Positions 9,304 to 19,355 of a DNA stretch of 64,000 nucleotides are shown piece by piece. Location: positions 1 to 64,000 of the forward strand of contig MU863937.1 in NCBI GenBank assembly GCA_033296885.1, given 5' to 3'. The translations under genes and the position numbers were made by a program. How positions within the stretch are numbered: the first letter of the stretch is position 1; the number at the start of each line of letters is the position of its first letter. The DNA is from Triangularia verruculosa (Eukaryota; Ascomycota; Sordariomycetes; Sordariales; Podosporaceae). Under the pieces are notes generated by a model. That model ran no database searches and was not told the origin of the DNA. It worked only from the letters and a program-made list of their open reading frames with translations.

Positions 9304-11535
9304 ATGGAACACCACCGGTACACACCTCACGACTATGCGACATCAAATGTGCTGGCGTGGACCACCACAAACTCCGCCAATGTGGAGCCATCAGTGGAAG
9401 AAGATGCGGGGGCTGATACTGACGAGCCACCGGACTGTCCACCGCCAATGTCCCCCATATCAAACCACTTCAAGCGAACTGCCATCCGCAGAGGCAGCGA
9501 GCAACAGGAGTCCCTTCTGACCAAGGCTTTCCAGAGTCACTCGGACGAGGATATCCACGATGCGACGTCTCTGGCTAGAAGACGGAGACGGTCCATCACC
9601 AGCAACTTCAGCATCGCCTCGACTGCTGAGCTAACCTGCGACACTGGGCTTACGACACCTGCGCGCACCAGCTCACCCAGCCCTCGCTTCTCCAGCATTG
9701 GTTTCGTTCCCCTCATGGGCAAGACGCCCGTGCCGGTTACGCGCACTGAGAGGGACAGCGACGCCGCGGTGCAAGCCCTGGCCAAGAAGAGATGCATCTC
9801 ATTTGCCTGTGCGGCGAAGCCGAAGACTGACGACAAGGCGTCGATGCCACCACCTCCGAAGTCCACGAATGATGGAACCAAGGCGCAAGTGGCACCAAAG
9901 AAAACCACCATCAAGTTCGCCTGCCCCGCTCAACCCCCGAAGACGGCGGGCGCACAGACACGTCCAATGACTCCGGTTCCGAGAGATGTTCGTGCCCAGA
10001 AGCCGCGGACTCCTTCTACGGTTCGGGCACGGCCCCCGACACCTCGCAGAACTTCCAACAGTCCCACGGCCATTCAGAGCAAGAAGTGGATTGCTGCCAA
10101 TGTCAACGACCTCGAAAGCGAGAATGCTCACTTCCACGAGTTTGCCAGTGAAACTCCTCAGGAGGATGACTGGATCAGACATGATGATTTCTCCAGGCCC
10201 AAGCTGACTATTCAGGATACGCTTCAGAAGGAGATGGAGATTCGGAAGCTCGGCAAGGAAGCTGAGGAGGAAGCTGAGCAGGAAGAGGAAGAGCTCGATG
10301 AGGAGGTCGACGACGATGAAGATGGCGAGGACGATGAAGACGACGAGGAGTCCCCTGATGGCGACGATGAAGACGAAGATGATCTGGACGATGAAGCTGA
10401 CGAGGAGGTCGAAGAGGACCGGGACGACGACGTCAATGCCGGATACAGCTGGGATGACGAGGCTTCCGACGGCTACAAGACGGACAACGAGATTGGGTTC
10501 GCCGAATCTGACGATGAGGATGACGGGCTTCTTTTGTGGACTACCCGCGTAGGCCACCACCAGACTCTGTCGGGAGCCGTTCTGTCGGCTGCTCGCAGAC
10601 TGTCTGTTGGCGAGAGTTCTGATTCTTCTGCTGGTGGGCGGCAGTCGAGCCTTTCTCGCAAGAAGAACAAGCGCTCTAGATCTCGCGCGGTCCCCTTCCG
10701 ACCTGCCACTCCCGAGCTTCCCGACAGCACCGACTTCGTGTGTGGTACCCTGGATGAGGACAGACCGTTGGAGGATGCTTACATCTCTTGCGTTGAGGCG
10801 CGGAAGCGTGATAAGCTCACAATCATCCCTCAGGATATCGACCCCAGTTTCCCCACCTCGGACATTGAGGATGAACCGGAAGAGGTTTATGGCAAGGGTT
10901 ATGGCGAGAGCGATGAGCACGGTTGGCTTCACGGCGAGTTCGAGGACTTGCACCATGAGCGTGACCGACGTGGACGCAAGAACGGCAAGGGCCCATCTCC
11001 CATGAGATTCCGCTCACCTCCTCCGAAGCGCCGTCCTTCTCCCGCCCCTAAGATGCGCGGTCGTTCCCCCTTGAAGCCGACGGAGCGCGTCTCTCCTCGC
11101 AGGTTCAAGTCGCCAGCTCCTATCTCCATGGCGTACAGGTCATCTGCTGCCACTTCCCCTGGCCAGGACAGCGATCACATCGCTTTCAAGGCACTCGCAT
11201 TCCGTCCTGGTCTCGGTCTTCCTCACACCAAGTCGCTTCCCAAGGCTCCGGGCATGTTCTTGAAGCAAAAGGCTCGCAAGGCCAAGGTTGCCGATGAGGA
11301 GAAGGACTCCACCCATGTCCGCGGCGCCATTGACATCGTCAAGGGTCTCGAGCAGAAGAGACAGCGTCGCAAGGAGAAGTACTACCAAAAGTACTGCAGC
11401 CGCGCGCGCAAAGAGAAGGCGAAGGAGAAGGCTTACCCAAGACGCACGATCCCCGGCGAGGGAGCGGAGCGCATGAGGGAGCTCGGTCTTACAATGGCGG
11501 GCAAGATTCCCGGCCATTATGTTCTTTCCATCTAA
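9304..11535 (+). CDS. Acidic fungal protein, DUF2457-like
   Basis: Intronless, 743 aa. It resembles the fungal-only DUF2457 family, whose biochemical role is not established. Visible layout: a Ser/Thr-rich N-terminus with HSDEDIHDATSLARRRR (about 79-96); two copies of an I-S/K-FAC motif (ISFACAA near 165, IKFACPA near 203); a very acidic Asp/Glu stretch (about 318-400); then a likely conserved segment with EASDGYKTDNEIGF and DDGLLLWTT (about 386-414). After it come basic Ser/Pro/Arg segments (about 560-620) and a C-terminal basic helix with KEKYYQKYCSRARK ending near the stop. Alternating acidic and basic disordered tracts suggest a nuclear or nucleolar scaffold, but that is inference. The ATG at 9304 opens the frame and is followed directly by protein-like sequence. 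The family assignment is from memory of the motif order. Confidence 0.75.
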   Translation: MEHHRYTPHDYATSNVLAWTTTNSANVEPSVEEDAGADTDEPPDCPPPMSPISNHFKRTAIRRGSEQQESLLTKAFQSHSDEDIHDATSLARRRRRSITSNFSIASTAELTCDTGLTTPARTSSPSPRFSSIGFVPLMGKTPVPVTRTERDSDAAVQALAKKRCISFACAAKPKTDDKASMPPPPKSTNDGTKAQVAPKKTTIKFACPAQPPKTAGAQTRPMTPVPRDVRAQKPRTPSTVRARPPTPRRTSNSPTAIQSKKWIAANVNDLESENAHFHEFASETPQEDDWIRHDDFSRPKLTIQDTLQKEMEIRKLGKEAEEEAEQEEEELDEEVDDDEDGEDDEDDEESPDGDDEDEDDLDDEADEEVEEDRDDDVNAGYSWDDEASDGYKTDNEIGFAESDDEDDGLLLWTTRVGHHQTLSGAVLSAARRLSVGESSDSSAGGRQSSLSRKKNKRSRSRAVPFRPATPELPDSTDFVCGTLDEDRPLEDAYISCVEARKRDKLTIIPQDIDPSFPTSDIEDEPEEVYGKGYGESDEHGWLHGEFEDLHHERDRRGRKNGKGPSPMRFRSPPPKRRPSPAPKMRGRSPLKPTERVSPRRFKSPAPISMAYRSSAATSPGQDSDHIAFKALAFRPGLGLPHTKSLPKAPGMFLKQKARKAKVADEEKDSTHVRGAIDIVKGLEQKRQRRKEKYYQKYCSRARKEKAKEKAYPRRTIPGEGAERMRELGLTMAGKIPGHYVLSI

Positions 11536-12428
11536 ACGAGAGGTTATTTGATTTGCATCGCACGGGTATACCCTGGGATTCATACACCACGGCATTCATC
11601 TGGGGCGGTTATCATGATTCATGAGCCTGGCGTACATGTTTTTTTCTTTCCTTGTCACGACCATGGCGTTATTACACGTATTCTTTTTGTCTATTCCTCG
11701 CTAGTAATTATCTCGCCCGGGTCCGGCTGGCTGGCTAGTTTTCAACAATGCTGGTGGTTGTGGACCTGGCACACCCTGTACATATAAGCACAACTTTTTT
11801 GTAGTTGCAATGCATCTTCCCGTCTCTTCAGGGAATCAAGAATACATTTTTCAATCATGTTGGAGTTCATGTGATCAGTGATTGTGATGCAGGTAAGGGG
11901 ATGAGTAACCTATAACACCCGTGGACAGGAGCGTCGAGGCTGGCATGCGATCATGATCAAAATTTGGGGTATCAGCATCGACATCTACATTGCGCTAAAC
12001 TGGGCTGAGGAATTGGAACATGTCGGCCTCGCCGTCAGCAGCCATCATTTCCAACATATTCTAGAAAGAGAGAAGCCCCTTTTTTTCGGGTCTGGCGGAA
12101 TCAGGTGATGATTGATGCCTGAGAAATCAGGTACCAACCAGCTGTCATTGTCACTCCCCCCACCTTGGGAGGCGGCCTGTGGGCTGGGTGGTGAGGTAGG
12201 TGGCCCCTGCTCAAGACGCCAAGTAATTCGCGGCTTAATTCGTAGCTCTGGCCACTCCCTGAACAGAGGGCCCGATTCTTGTGGTGATCATTCCATTCCA
12301 GCTTTCCGACAACTAAACTTCACTTATCGACCATACTGCCATCGCGACAACAACGGATACCCTCCGACAAGGCAAAACGATAATAAAAGGATAATTCAGA
12401 GATACAAAGTGCGGATACAAGGGACAAG
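11536..12428. other. Spacer, 3' flank of DUF2457-like gene and SAR1 promoter
   Basis: No gene is supported. The left part should hold the 3' UTR of the upstream gene, and roughly the last 300 bases the SAR1 promoter and leader. A TATAAGC-like string near 11783 and short A/T runs are the only visible simple features. Confidence 0.5.
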
Positions 12429-13255
12429 ATGTGGATTATCAACTGGTGTAAGCAGTCTCTCTCTTGAAGTGCACGTTGATCGGGGTGTTTCCACGCCCTT
12501 CGATTGGGGGTAGAGAAGGAGACGATGGCGATGCTGACTTTTTTTGGTGGATGGGAATTAGTTTACGATGTTCTTTCGTCCCTCGGCTTGTTGAACAAGC
12601 ACGCCAAGTTGCTGTTCTTGGGCTTGGATAATGCCGGCAAGACGACGCTGTTGCACATGTTGAAGAATGATCGCGTGGCTATCTTGCAGCCTACATTGCA
12701 TCCTAGTGCGTATACCTACCTTCAACGGACGAGGCCGGGGTTGATTGGAGAAGGGAAACGAGGACTGACATGAGATGGGTGGGATATAGCTTCCGAGGAG
12801 TTGGCGATTGGCAATGTGAGGTTTACGACTTTTGATTTGGGTGGTCATCAGCAGGGTGAGTCTTAACATTGTTCTGGGCAAGGTGTCAGGATGCTGAACG
12901 TGAAACTGCAACAGCTCGCCGCCTGTGGAAAGACTACTTCCCCGAAGTCGACGGTATCGTCTTCCTCGTCGATTCCAAGGACCACGAACGGTTCACCGAG
13001 GCCAAGGCCGAGATCGACGGCCTGCTTTCGATGGAGGAGTTGGCCAAGGTGCCATTCTTGGTCTTGGGCAACAAGATCGATCACCCCGATGCTGTGTCGG
13101 AAGAAGAGCTCCGTCACCACCTTGGTATCTACCAGACCACGGGCAAGGGCAAGGTGCCGCTGGAGGGCATCCGCCCAATTGAGGTTTTCATGTGCTCGGT
13201 CGTGATGAGGCAGGGCTATGGTGAGGGTATCCGGTGGCTGTCGCAGTACGTCTAA
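12429..13255 (+). CDS. SAR1: SAR1 small GTPase (COPII coat assembly)
   Basis: Sar1 is the Arf-family GTPase that inserts into the ER membrane after GTP loading by Sec12 and recruits Sec23/24 to bud COPII vesicles. Four exons (12429-12447, 12562-12705, 12790-12855, 12915-13255) give 189 aa, matching the family length. The first exon is only 19 nt and encodes the hydrophobic amphipathic start MWIINW; splicing completes it to FYDVLSSLGL, the membrane-binding N-terminus. GTPase motifs are present: P-loop GLDNAGKTT, the TLHPTSEEL switch-I region, DLGGHQQARR switch II, NKID, and a C-terminal CSVVMRQGYGEG. All key residues, including the catalytic His of GGH, are visible. A start on the longer frame upstream of exon 2 would lose the conserved N-terminus and is rejected. 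Confidence 0.97.
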
Positions 13256-13750
13256 GGAGTTTGAAGGGGATAAGGAGGGGCAGTAATGGATGGGGAAGAT
13301 TGTGAGGGACGGATATGGGGATAAGCACCAATACAGAAGACTATATGTTGTTTATGTTTGTACGGAGTAAGGGGTCATGGCGGTGTGGGTGACGCTTTTG
13401 CACTTGTAGCTTAGGCTTCGAGCGAAGTCATTTTGGAGGTTTGGCTTGAAAGACGAGGGCGCTATGATACATGATATGATACTGGCAATTATACTGTTTT
13501 TCTCTTTACGTGACCTAAACGAGATGATACCGAGATGGCATCAAACCGGGGCAGGAGATGGCAGGAGATGGCAAGAATATTGAAGTTATCCCCAACCGTT
13601 TCGGAAATGAGCTCATCAAGGTTCAGACTGATTACCTGAAACCACTGGGGAAGGATGTCAAGAGGTGGGTGCGCGTGCTTGAGCTTAACGATTCAGGGCG
13701 CGTCAACGGCTTGTTGGGCTGTGTCACCGTTACTTTGAACCTCGGCTCGA

Positions 13751-13813
13751 GAGGCACGAGGCACGAGGCACGAGGCACGAGGCACGAGGCACGAGGCACG
13801 AGGCACGAGGCAC
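13751..13813. repeat. Minisatellite (GAGGCAC)9
   Basis: Nine perfect head-to-tail copies of the 7-mer GAGGCAC, downstream of SAR1. It creates an artificial open frame of repeated Arg-Gly-Thr-like residues in some frames that should not be called a gene. Confidence 0.95.
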
Positions 13814-14166
13814 GAAAGATATAGACGATAAGATCTCAGGTTTTGCTGTCCATTGGAATCAACATTCTGAGTACAAGTCCATGATACTGTCATGAGGTGA
13901 GTGGCAGGCTGTAAGGTCAGGTAGCTTGGCAAGTTTGTCCCCCAAAGTTTGGGGCGAAGGGATGGATCCATCAGTCTCCATTGCGCTGCTGCGGCTGGAG
14001 CGGGTGGGCCACTTCTAGGGACTGCCCAAAGAAGCACCGACGTCATTCCACACCTCCTGACACTGGCGGCGCGCGGGCGGCGAACAAGAACAACAATCAC
14101 CCTACACTTACACCACCACTGCTACATACACTTCGCGACAGAACACGGCGCAAAAGGACAACGAGG

Positions 14167-14190
14167 TTTTTTTTTTTTTTTTTTTTTTTT
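14167..14190. repeat. Poly-T tract
   Basis: A run of about 24 T lies 245 bases upstream of the start codon at 14435. T-rich or pyrimidine-rich blocks are common in fungal promoters; it may act as a nucleosome-excluding element. Confidence 0.85.
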
Positions 14191-14434
14191 AAACTCTGGG
14201 AATTCACAGATATGCCATTTTCCTTGAGTTTTTTAATTACCTAACGAAGAAGAAGAAGAAGAAAAGATTGCCTTCATTTCGCCTTTTTTCTTTTGTTTTA
14301 CAACGAGCTTGCCTTTTCGCAAACCGCAAAACAGGTGTTGGATTCCAACTCAAGTCTGTTCTTTTTCCCACCTTTTACCACAACACAAACCAAACGAGAA
14401 TCACGGGGGAAAAAAATAAGTCCAGCCATTCATC

Positions 14435-17044
14435 ATGGCGGACAACAACGACAACAGCAGCAAGTCTAGAAACGATAGCACGACAACCACCCCCGTCCTC
14501 AACAACGAGTCATCATCATACGCATCCTCGTCGGAGAATGAATCCCTCCTCCGCCACCGCCGCCGCCGCCGCCTCTCGTCGAAGCAGGCTGCCGTCCGCC
14601 CTGACATTGTGCTTCCTTCGAAGACGTACGGTTTCCCGCCGGAGGCGTTTGACTGGGCGAACCTGCCGGATGCGGAGACGAACTTTTTGCCGGCGGAGCA
14701 TATAGAGGCGTTTATACAGGCGTTGAGCGCGCCGGATTTTGTGGACAGGGAGGGGGAGGGGCAGAGTGTTAGGTTGAATAGTCCTGGGGTGTTGAGTAGG
14801 AGTGGGAGCAATCCCGAGTTTTTTAGGGAGGAGTCGACGAGGGGGGAGGGGCAGCAAGGTGGTGGTGGTGGTGGTGGTTATGAACAGCAGGGAACGTTTA
14901 TCACGGCGAGGAACGATTGGGCGCCGGTGAATGAGAGGGTGTTAAGGGATGATGATCGTGATGGGGGGGAGGGGAATAGGAGGAAGAAGAAGAGGAGGTT
15001 CTTGAGGGGGGAGCCGAAGAAGGAGAAGGGGGCGAGGTTCAGGCCGCCGAAGTTGTTGTTGAAGTCGTTTTTGGGCTTGGGGGACGGGGAGGGGAGGGGA
15101 GGGGGGAGGAGTAAGGATGAGACGAGGGAGGGGCATTTGTATGCGCTGCTCAAGTGGCCGTTTTTGTTGATTGTGGGGACTTGGTTGTTGGGGCTGTCGT
15201 TGGCATATTTGGCTACGAGGTCGTATATTTATCTCTACGAGCAGTTTATTGCTTGGAGGGGCAAGAGGGAGAAGCTGAGGCGGGCGATGAGGGCGACGGG
15301 GAATTACAAGCAGTGGGTGGCGGCTGCGAGGAAGATGGATGAGTACTTTGGCGTGGCGGAGAAGTGGAAGGAGACGGATGAGTTTGCGTATTATGATGCG
15401 AAGACTGTGAAGAGGGTTTGGGAGGAGATAAGAAGGTCGAGGGAGAGGGCGGAAAGAGCTGGCCAGGATGAGAAGAAGGGACGGGAGGCGGTGGAGGAGT
15501 TGAAGCAGTTGATGGGGGCTTGCGTCAAGAATAACTTTGTTGGGGTGGAGAACCCGAGGCTGTACAGCCAGACGTATTATGGGACGAAGAATTTGGTGCA
15601 GAATTTCGTGGATGAGGTGGAGAGGAGCCTGCAGTTCTTGTTGGAGACCGACTTGATGAGTAAGGAGGAGAAGAGGGGGTTGTTCAAGGGGATCTGTGCA
15701 AACTATGGCCGAACAGCCCTATGTTTAAGTGGAGGAGCCACGTTTGCGTATCATCATTTCGGAGTCGTCAAGGCACTTTTGGAGGAGGACAGGTTGCCGG
15801 ATATCATCACGGGGACTTCAGGTGGTGCCTTGGTTGCTGCGCTGGTGGCTACGAGAACGAATGAGGAGCTGAAGGAGCTGCTTGTGCCGGCCCTGGCGCA
15901 CAAGATTACAGCTTGTAGGGAGCCGATCACCGTCTGGTTCAAGAGGTGGTGGAAGACGGGCGCCAGATTTGATAGCGTTGACTGGGCTCAGCAGTGTTCG
16001 TGGTGGTCGAGGGGGTCTATGACATTCAAGGAGGCGTATGAACGAACTGGAAGAGTCTTGAACGTGAGCTGTGTGCCAGCTGACCCTCACAGCCCGACCA
16101 TCCTCTGCAACTACTTGACCAGCCCCGACTGTGTGATCTGGAGTGCAGTGTTGGCGTCAGCGGCGGTACCGGGTATTCTGAACCCCGTAGTGCTTATGAT
16201 GAAAACCAAGGAAGGCAAACTCGTGCCATACTCTTTTGGACACAAGTGGAAGGACGGTAGTCTGAGAACGGATATCCCAATCAAAGCACTCAACCTCCAC
16301 TTCAACGTCAACTTTACCATCGTCAGCCAGGTCAACCCACATATCAACCTGTTCTTCTTCTCTTCGAGAGGCTCAGTCGGCTCGCCGGTGACGCACCGCA
16401 GGGGAAGAGGATGGAGAGGAGGATATCTTGGATCGGCAGTGGAACAGTACATCAAACTGGACCTGACAAAATGGTTGAGGGTGCTGAGGCAACTAGAGTT
16501 GCTGCCGAGGCCACTTGGTCAGGACTGGTCGATGCTCTGGCTGCAGACGTTTGGAGGAACTGTCACGATCTGGCCCAATGCCAAAATCACGGATTTCCTT
16601 GGCATCTTGAGTGATCCTGACGAGGCCAAGCTAGCACGTATGATCCACGAAGGGCAGCAGAGTGCTTTCCCGAAGATCAAGTTTGTCAGCAACCGCTTGA
16701 GAGTGGAGAGGCTGGTGGAACGGGGCAGAAGGGAGAACCGCCCCGGGTTTGATGCCTCTGTCGCGAATGATGAAGGCAAGACCGTGCCGGAGAGACGGGG
16801 CAGCGTAGACAGCTTGTTGAGTGATGATGATTTGCAGAGAGTGCTCGATCGCCAGAGGCAGAGGAGACGCGGTAACAACGGCAACCTCACGGCGACGGAG
16901 GACGAGACTACTGATGTGGACGGTGGGTTGACTGATGGCGAGACTATGCCGGGGGTCGGGCAGATGAATATGAACATTGATGGTGGCGACGCAGAGAGGG
17001 ACTTCCAGTCTGGTCGTCGTGCGGCAGGAAAAACGTTGCTTTGA
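14435..17044 (+). CDS. Patatin-like lipase/phospholipase, membrane-anchored
   Basis: A serine hydrolase of the fungal patatin family (Tgl3/Tgl4/Tgl5-like triacylglycerol lipases or lysophospholipid acyltransferases), expected on lipid droplets or ER membrane. Single exon, 869 aa. The first 230 residues are disordered and charged, with a poly-Gly run near 147-155 and Lys/Arg-rich segments. A hydrophobic segment follows (about 238-265, containing PFLLIVGTWLLGLSLAYL). The conserved domain carries NYGRTALCLSGGATFAYHH (oxyanion-loop region, about 422-440), the nucleophile elbow GTSGGA (Ser near 462) and the catalytic Asp motif KDGSLRTDIP (Asp near 608), so the Ser-Asp dyad is intact. The acidic C-terminal tail has Ser-rich phosphorylatable stretches (SVDSLLSDDD). 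Codons in the N-terminal two thirds favour G-ending forms (GAG, AGG, GGG), whereas the C-terminal third favours C-ending ones. Substrate cannot be decided from sequence. Confidence 0.9.
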   Translation: MADNNDNSSKSRNDSTTTTPVLNNESSSYASSSENESLLRHRRRRRLSSKQAAVRPDIVLPSKTYGFPPEAFDWANLPDAETNFLPAEHIEAFIQALSAPDFVDREGEGQSVRLNSPGVLSRSGSNPEFFREESTRGEGQQGGGGGGGYEQQGTFITARNDWAPVNERVLRDDDRDGGEGNRRKKKRRFLRGEPKKEKGARFRPPKLLLKSFLGLGDGEGRGGGRSKDETREGHLYALLKWPFLLIVGTWLLGLSLAYLATRSYIYLYEQFIAWRGKREKLRRAMRATGNYKQWVAAARKMDEYFGVAEKWKETDEFAYYDAKTVKRVWEEIRRSRERAERAGQDEKKGREAVEELKQLMGACVKNNFVGVENPRLYSQTYYGTKNLVQNFVDEVERSLQFLLETDLMSKEEKRGLFKGICANYGRTALCLSGGATFAYHHFGVVKALLEEDRLPDIITGTSGGALVAALVATRTNEELKELLVPALAHKITACREPITVWFKRWWKTGARFDSVDWAQQCSWWSRGSMTFKEAYERTGRVLNVSCVPADPHSPTILCNYLTSPDCVIWSAVLASAAVPGILNPVVLMMKTKEGKLVPYSFGHKWKDGSLRTDIPIKALNLHFNVNFTIVSQVNPHINLFFFSSRGSVGSPVTHRRGRGWRGGYLGSAVEQYIKLDLTKWLRVLRQLELLPRPLGQDWSMLWLQTFGGTVTIWPNAKITDFLGILSDPDEAKLARMIHEGQQSAFPKIKFVSNRLRVERLVERGRRENRPGFDASVANDEGKTVPERRGSVDSLLSDDDLQRVLDRQRQRRRGNNGNLTATEDETTDVDGGLTDGETMPGVGQMNMNIDGGDAERDFQSGRRAAGKTLL

Positions 17045-18156
17045 ACAGAGGATGATGGGGTGGTACCTAGGGTTGGATCTTGTATCTTTGCATTGCAATC
17101 ATGGTTGGTTTCATAGAGGAGCAACGGTACCGGCAAGAACACATGTAGCAGTTTACATTCGGTAGAGGAGACGTTGAGATTTTATAGTCAGTGATAATTA
17201 ATGAGTCACGATGTATGTCTTGGTGCTTTGACTACTCTGATTGTCTTCATGTTCTAGGTTTGCCTTCCACGGCGGTTACACTGCCTTTCCCCATGACATG
17301 CTCCTGCCTCGCCGCTCCTGTTTGCTGTCTCTGCTTGCCAGCTTGCTCGCTCCTTCCTCCCACAGCAACTGCCCACATTTAACACCCGTCCTTGCCTGCT
17401 GCCTTCAACAAACAGAACCAAAACCCTCTCATAGCCTAGCGGTCAGGTCACACCTTTCCAATTACTAACAGCCCTGAGTAGATCTGACTTCCAACGAGGT
17501 CAAGCGTTCGACCCAAACACGGGGAGAATATTTAAGTCGACCCATTAACTTGGTCATTGGTTCCCATCACAAGTGCAGAAATGTGCTACGACCTACAACG
17601 GTCAACCGTACTATACGGACTTACATCCCGCAGTCTTCATTCACTACTCTTCTCGATATTACTCGGAAGAGCTTCATCCACAAACAGTACCGTCAGGGCT
17701 GTTCCTGTTCCTGCCGAGGTATATCCTGGCTGGCTTTATCCAGATAGCGAAAGCTATCAATCCTGTTACCTGCCCAGGTTATCCTGGTAGGTCCCTATCT
17801 AGAGAGCGAAAGCTATCAATCCAGAAAGACGAAAGTCTTCATTCAACCAACTTCAAAGTAAGTAAATCCCTTCTAAGTAGGTGTGAGAATGGTGATAGTT
17901 CATTTCTTTTTATAATTTTCTACATTATATTTTTCGCTATACTTTTAAGATAGATACTTGTTAATTGAGATGAGATAAGGTATTGAGAAGTTACTTGGGA
18001 GGCTATTGTAATAAGTTGAAGTTGAATAGTACGAAGTATATTAACCCCCTTCCCTTGAAGCTATGTCTTGGCAATCGGTCCTCATCTCGCAATATCAACA
18101 TTGAATTCCGACCTCTCCTTTAACATCTCATAACTAGCGACAATATAGCTAGCAAG
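17045..18156. other. Spacer holding a structured repeat-like segment
   Basis: No protein gene is supported. The left 350 bases are the 3' flank of the patatin gene and then C/T-rich. From about 17430 the sequence changes character to a segment with tRNA-promoter-like boxes and several hairpins (listed separately), followed by an AT-rich stretch to about 18060 and the DFG10 leader. Confidence 0.6.
17430..17840 (+). mobile_element. Possible SINE-like element with hairpins
   Basis: TAGCCTAGCGG at about 17432-17442 fits the A box of an RNA polymerase III promoter, and GCGTTCGACCC at about 17504-17514 fits the B box, about 70 bases apart in the right order. The flanks do not fold into a clean tRNA acceptor or T stem, so a functional tRNA is unlikely. 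Downstream lie a CCGTA/TACGG hairpin (17606-17618) and three hairpins that all close on a GAAA tetraloop: 17743-17758 (perfect 6-bp stem), 17802-17817 (one mismatch) and 17826-17839 (perfect 5-bp stem). The first two share a 15-base direct repeat (GCGAAAGCTATCAAT). Ends and target-site duplications were not found, so the element call is tentative; a structured RNA is an alternative. Confidence 0.3.
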
Positions 18157-19168
18157 ATGACATCCCAAACTGTCATCAACATACTCTACAACGCCCTCTC
18201 ATCAACCCCTCCATCTCAGTTCTGTCAATCCTTCTTCCTCTTCGCCGCCTCCGCCGTCGCCGCCATCGCGGTCCTCCCTGCAGACCTCAAGCAAATCCTC
18301 GTCGACTACGGCGCCAGAGCATCCTCTTCCCCCTCCTCGCAAAAACCGACAAATGCTTTCTTGTCAATTTTGTCGGCAATAACAAAATACACGCAAGTCC
18401 CGCACTCGTGGTTCGCCTTCTTCTACCTCGCTTCACTATCCTGCTCGGTGTTCTGGCTGGGACAGTATCTTTTTGACGGAAGAATACTTGCGTTCATTGC
18501 GGAACAGCAAGTCAGAAACGGGAAAGATGGGACGGGAATGGGAATGGTGCAGGTCACGGTCGGATGGGTGATGATGACGCTGCAAGCCCTCCGGCGCATT
18601 TACGAGCACTTGTTTGTCATGAGGGCCTCCCCGAAATCGACCATGTGGGTCGTCCATTGGGTTTTGGGACTGGGGTTTTACATTTTTATGAGCTTGGGGG
18701 TTTGGGTTGAGGGTTCTGGTACGTCTATTTTCCTTTAATCATGACATGACCAGCTCCATGCTGATGACGAGTTTGATAGGCGTCATCTTGAACGGCACAC
18801 CGCAACAGGTCACGACCGAGACGGTGGTCAAGCTGGGAGTGGCTGTCCCGACTTTCTTCTACGCCTGGACCAGCCAGTTCAGGTCTCACAGGCACCTGTC
18901 GGGTTTGAAGAAGTACTCCCTCCCGACCGAGGGGCTGTTCAGGTGGTTTGTTTGTGCGCACTATACTTGCGAGTGCTTGTTGTATCTGTCCATGGCAGTG
19001 GCTACAGCTCCAAATGGGGTTTGGCTGAACAGGACGCTGGGGTGTGCCTTGGTTTTTGTGGTGGTCAACTTGGGGGTTACGGCTTCGGGGACGAGGAGGT
19101 GGTACGAGCAAAAGTTTGGGAAGGCGGCCGTGGAGGGGAAGTGGAATATGATTCCGTTTGTTTTTTGA
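18157..19168 (+). CDS. DFG10: Polyprenol/polyprenal reductase, DFG10/SRD5A3 family
   Basis: An integral ER-membrane enzyme of the steroid 5-alpha-reductase family that saturates the alpha-isoprene unit on the route to dolichol, the lipid carrier for N-glycosylation. Two exons (18157-18718 and 18780-19168) give 316 aa. The 61-nt intron has donor GTACGT and acceptor TAG, and splicing joins WVEGSG to VILNGTP in phase. Several hydrophobic segments span the protein (near 22-42, 82-102, 125-150 and 163-190 in exon 1, more in exon 2). The C-terminal steroid-reductase domain has SQFRSHRHLSGLKKY, LPTEGLFRW, HYTCECLLYLS and the terminal RRWYEQKFGK...MIPFVF pattern, which fits the family's NADPH-binding end. 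The stop lies 187 bases from the stop of the convergent AlkB-like gene. Confidence 0.9.
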
Positions 19169-19355
19169 GGGGCTGGAAAGGCAACAGACGATACAGTTAC
19201 AACGTCGGAAAATGTACGGCATTAATCGCAGCAAGGCAGAATCCAGTGTCTTGTTTGTCCAACACGGTCAACAAGAGAGGTCATTTTCCGGCTCATGTTC
19301 GTTCGTTAATTTCTCTTCAGAATCGATTCGGTCCAGCTGCCTGGCCGGTTTCTGC

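Larger units (their letters stand above)
13256..14434. other. Spacer between SAR1 and the patatin-like gene
   Basis: No gene is supported. It contains a nine-unit 7-bp minisatellite (13751-13813), a 24-base T run (14167-14190) and a short GAA repeat near 14247. The last 200 bases are C/A-rich and likely the 5' leader of the next gene. Confidence 0.6.

Noticed and set aside
9799..10956. 385-codon minus-strand open frame opposite the DUF2457-like gene
   Set aside because: It is the antisense shadow of the acidic coding tract; its Leu/Val/Ile-rich runs come from reading Asp/Glu codons backwards.
13558..13824. 88-codon open frame spanning the 7-bp minisatellite
   Set aside because: Its apparent C-terminus is only the GAGGCAC repeat translated; no upstream coding evidence.
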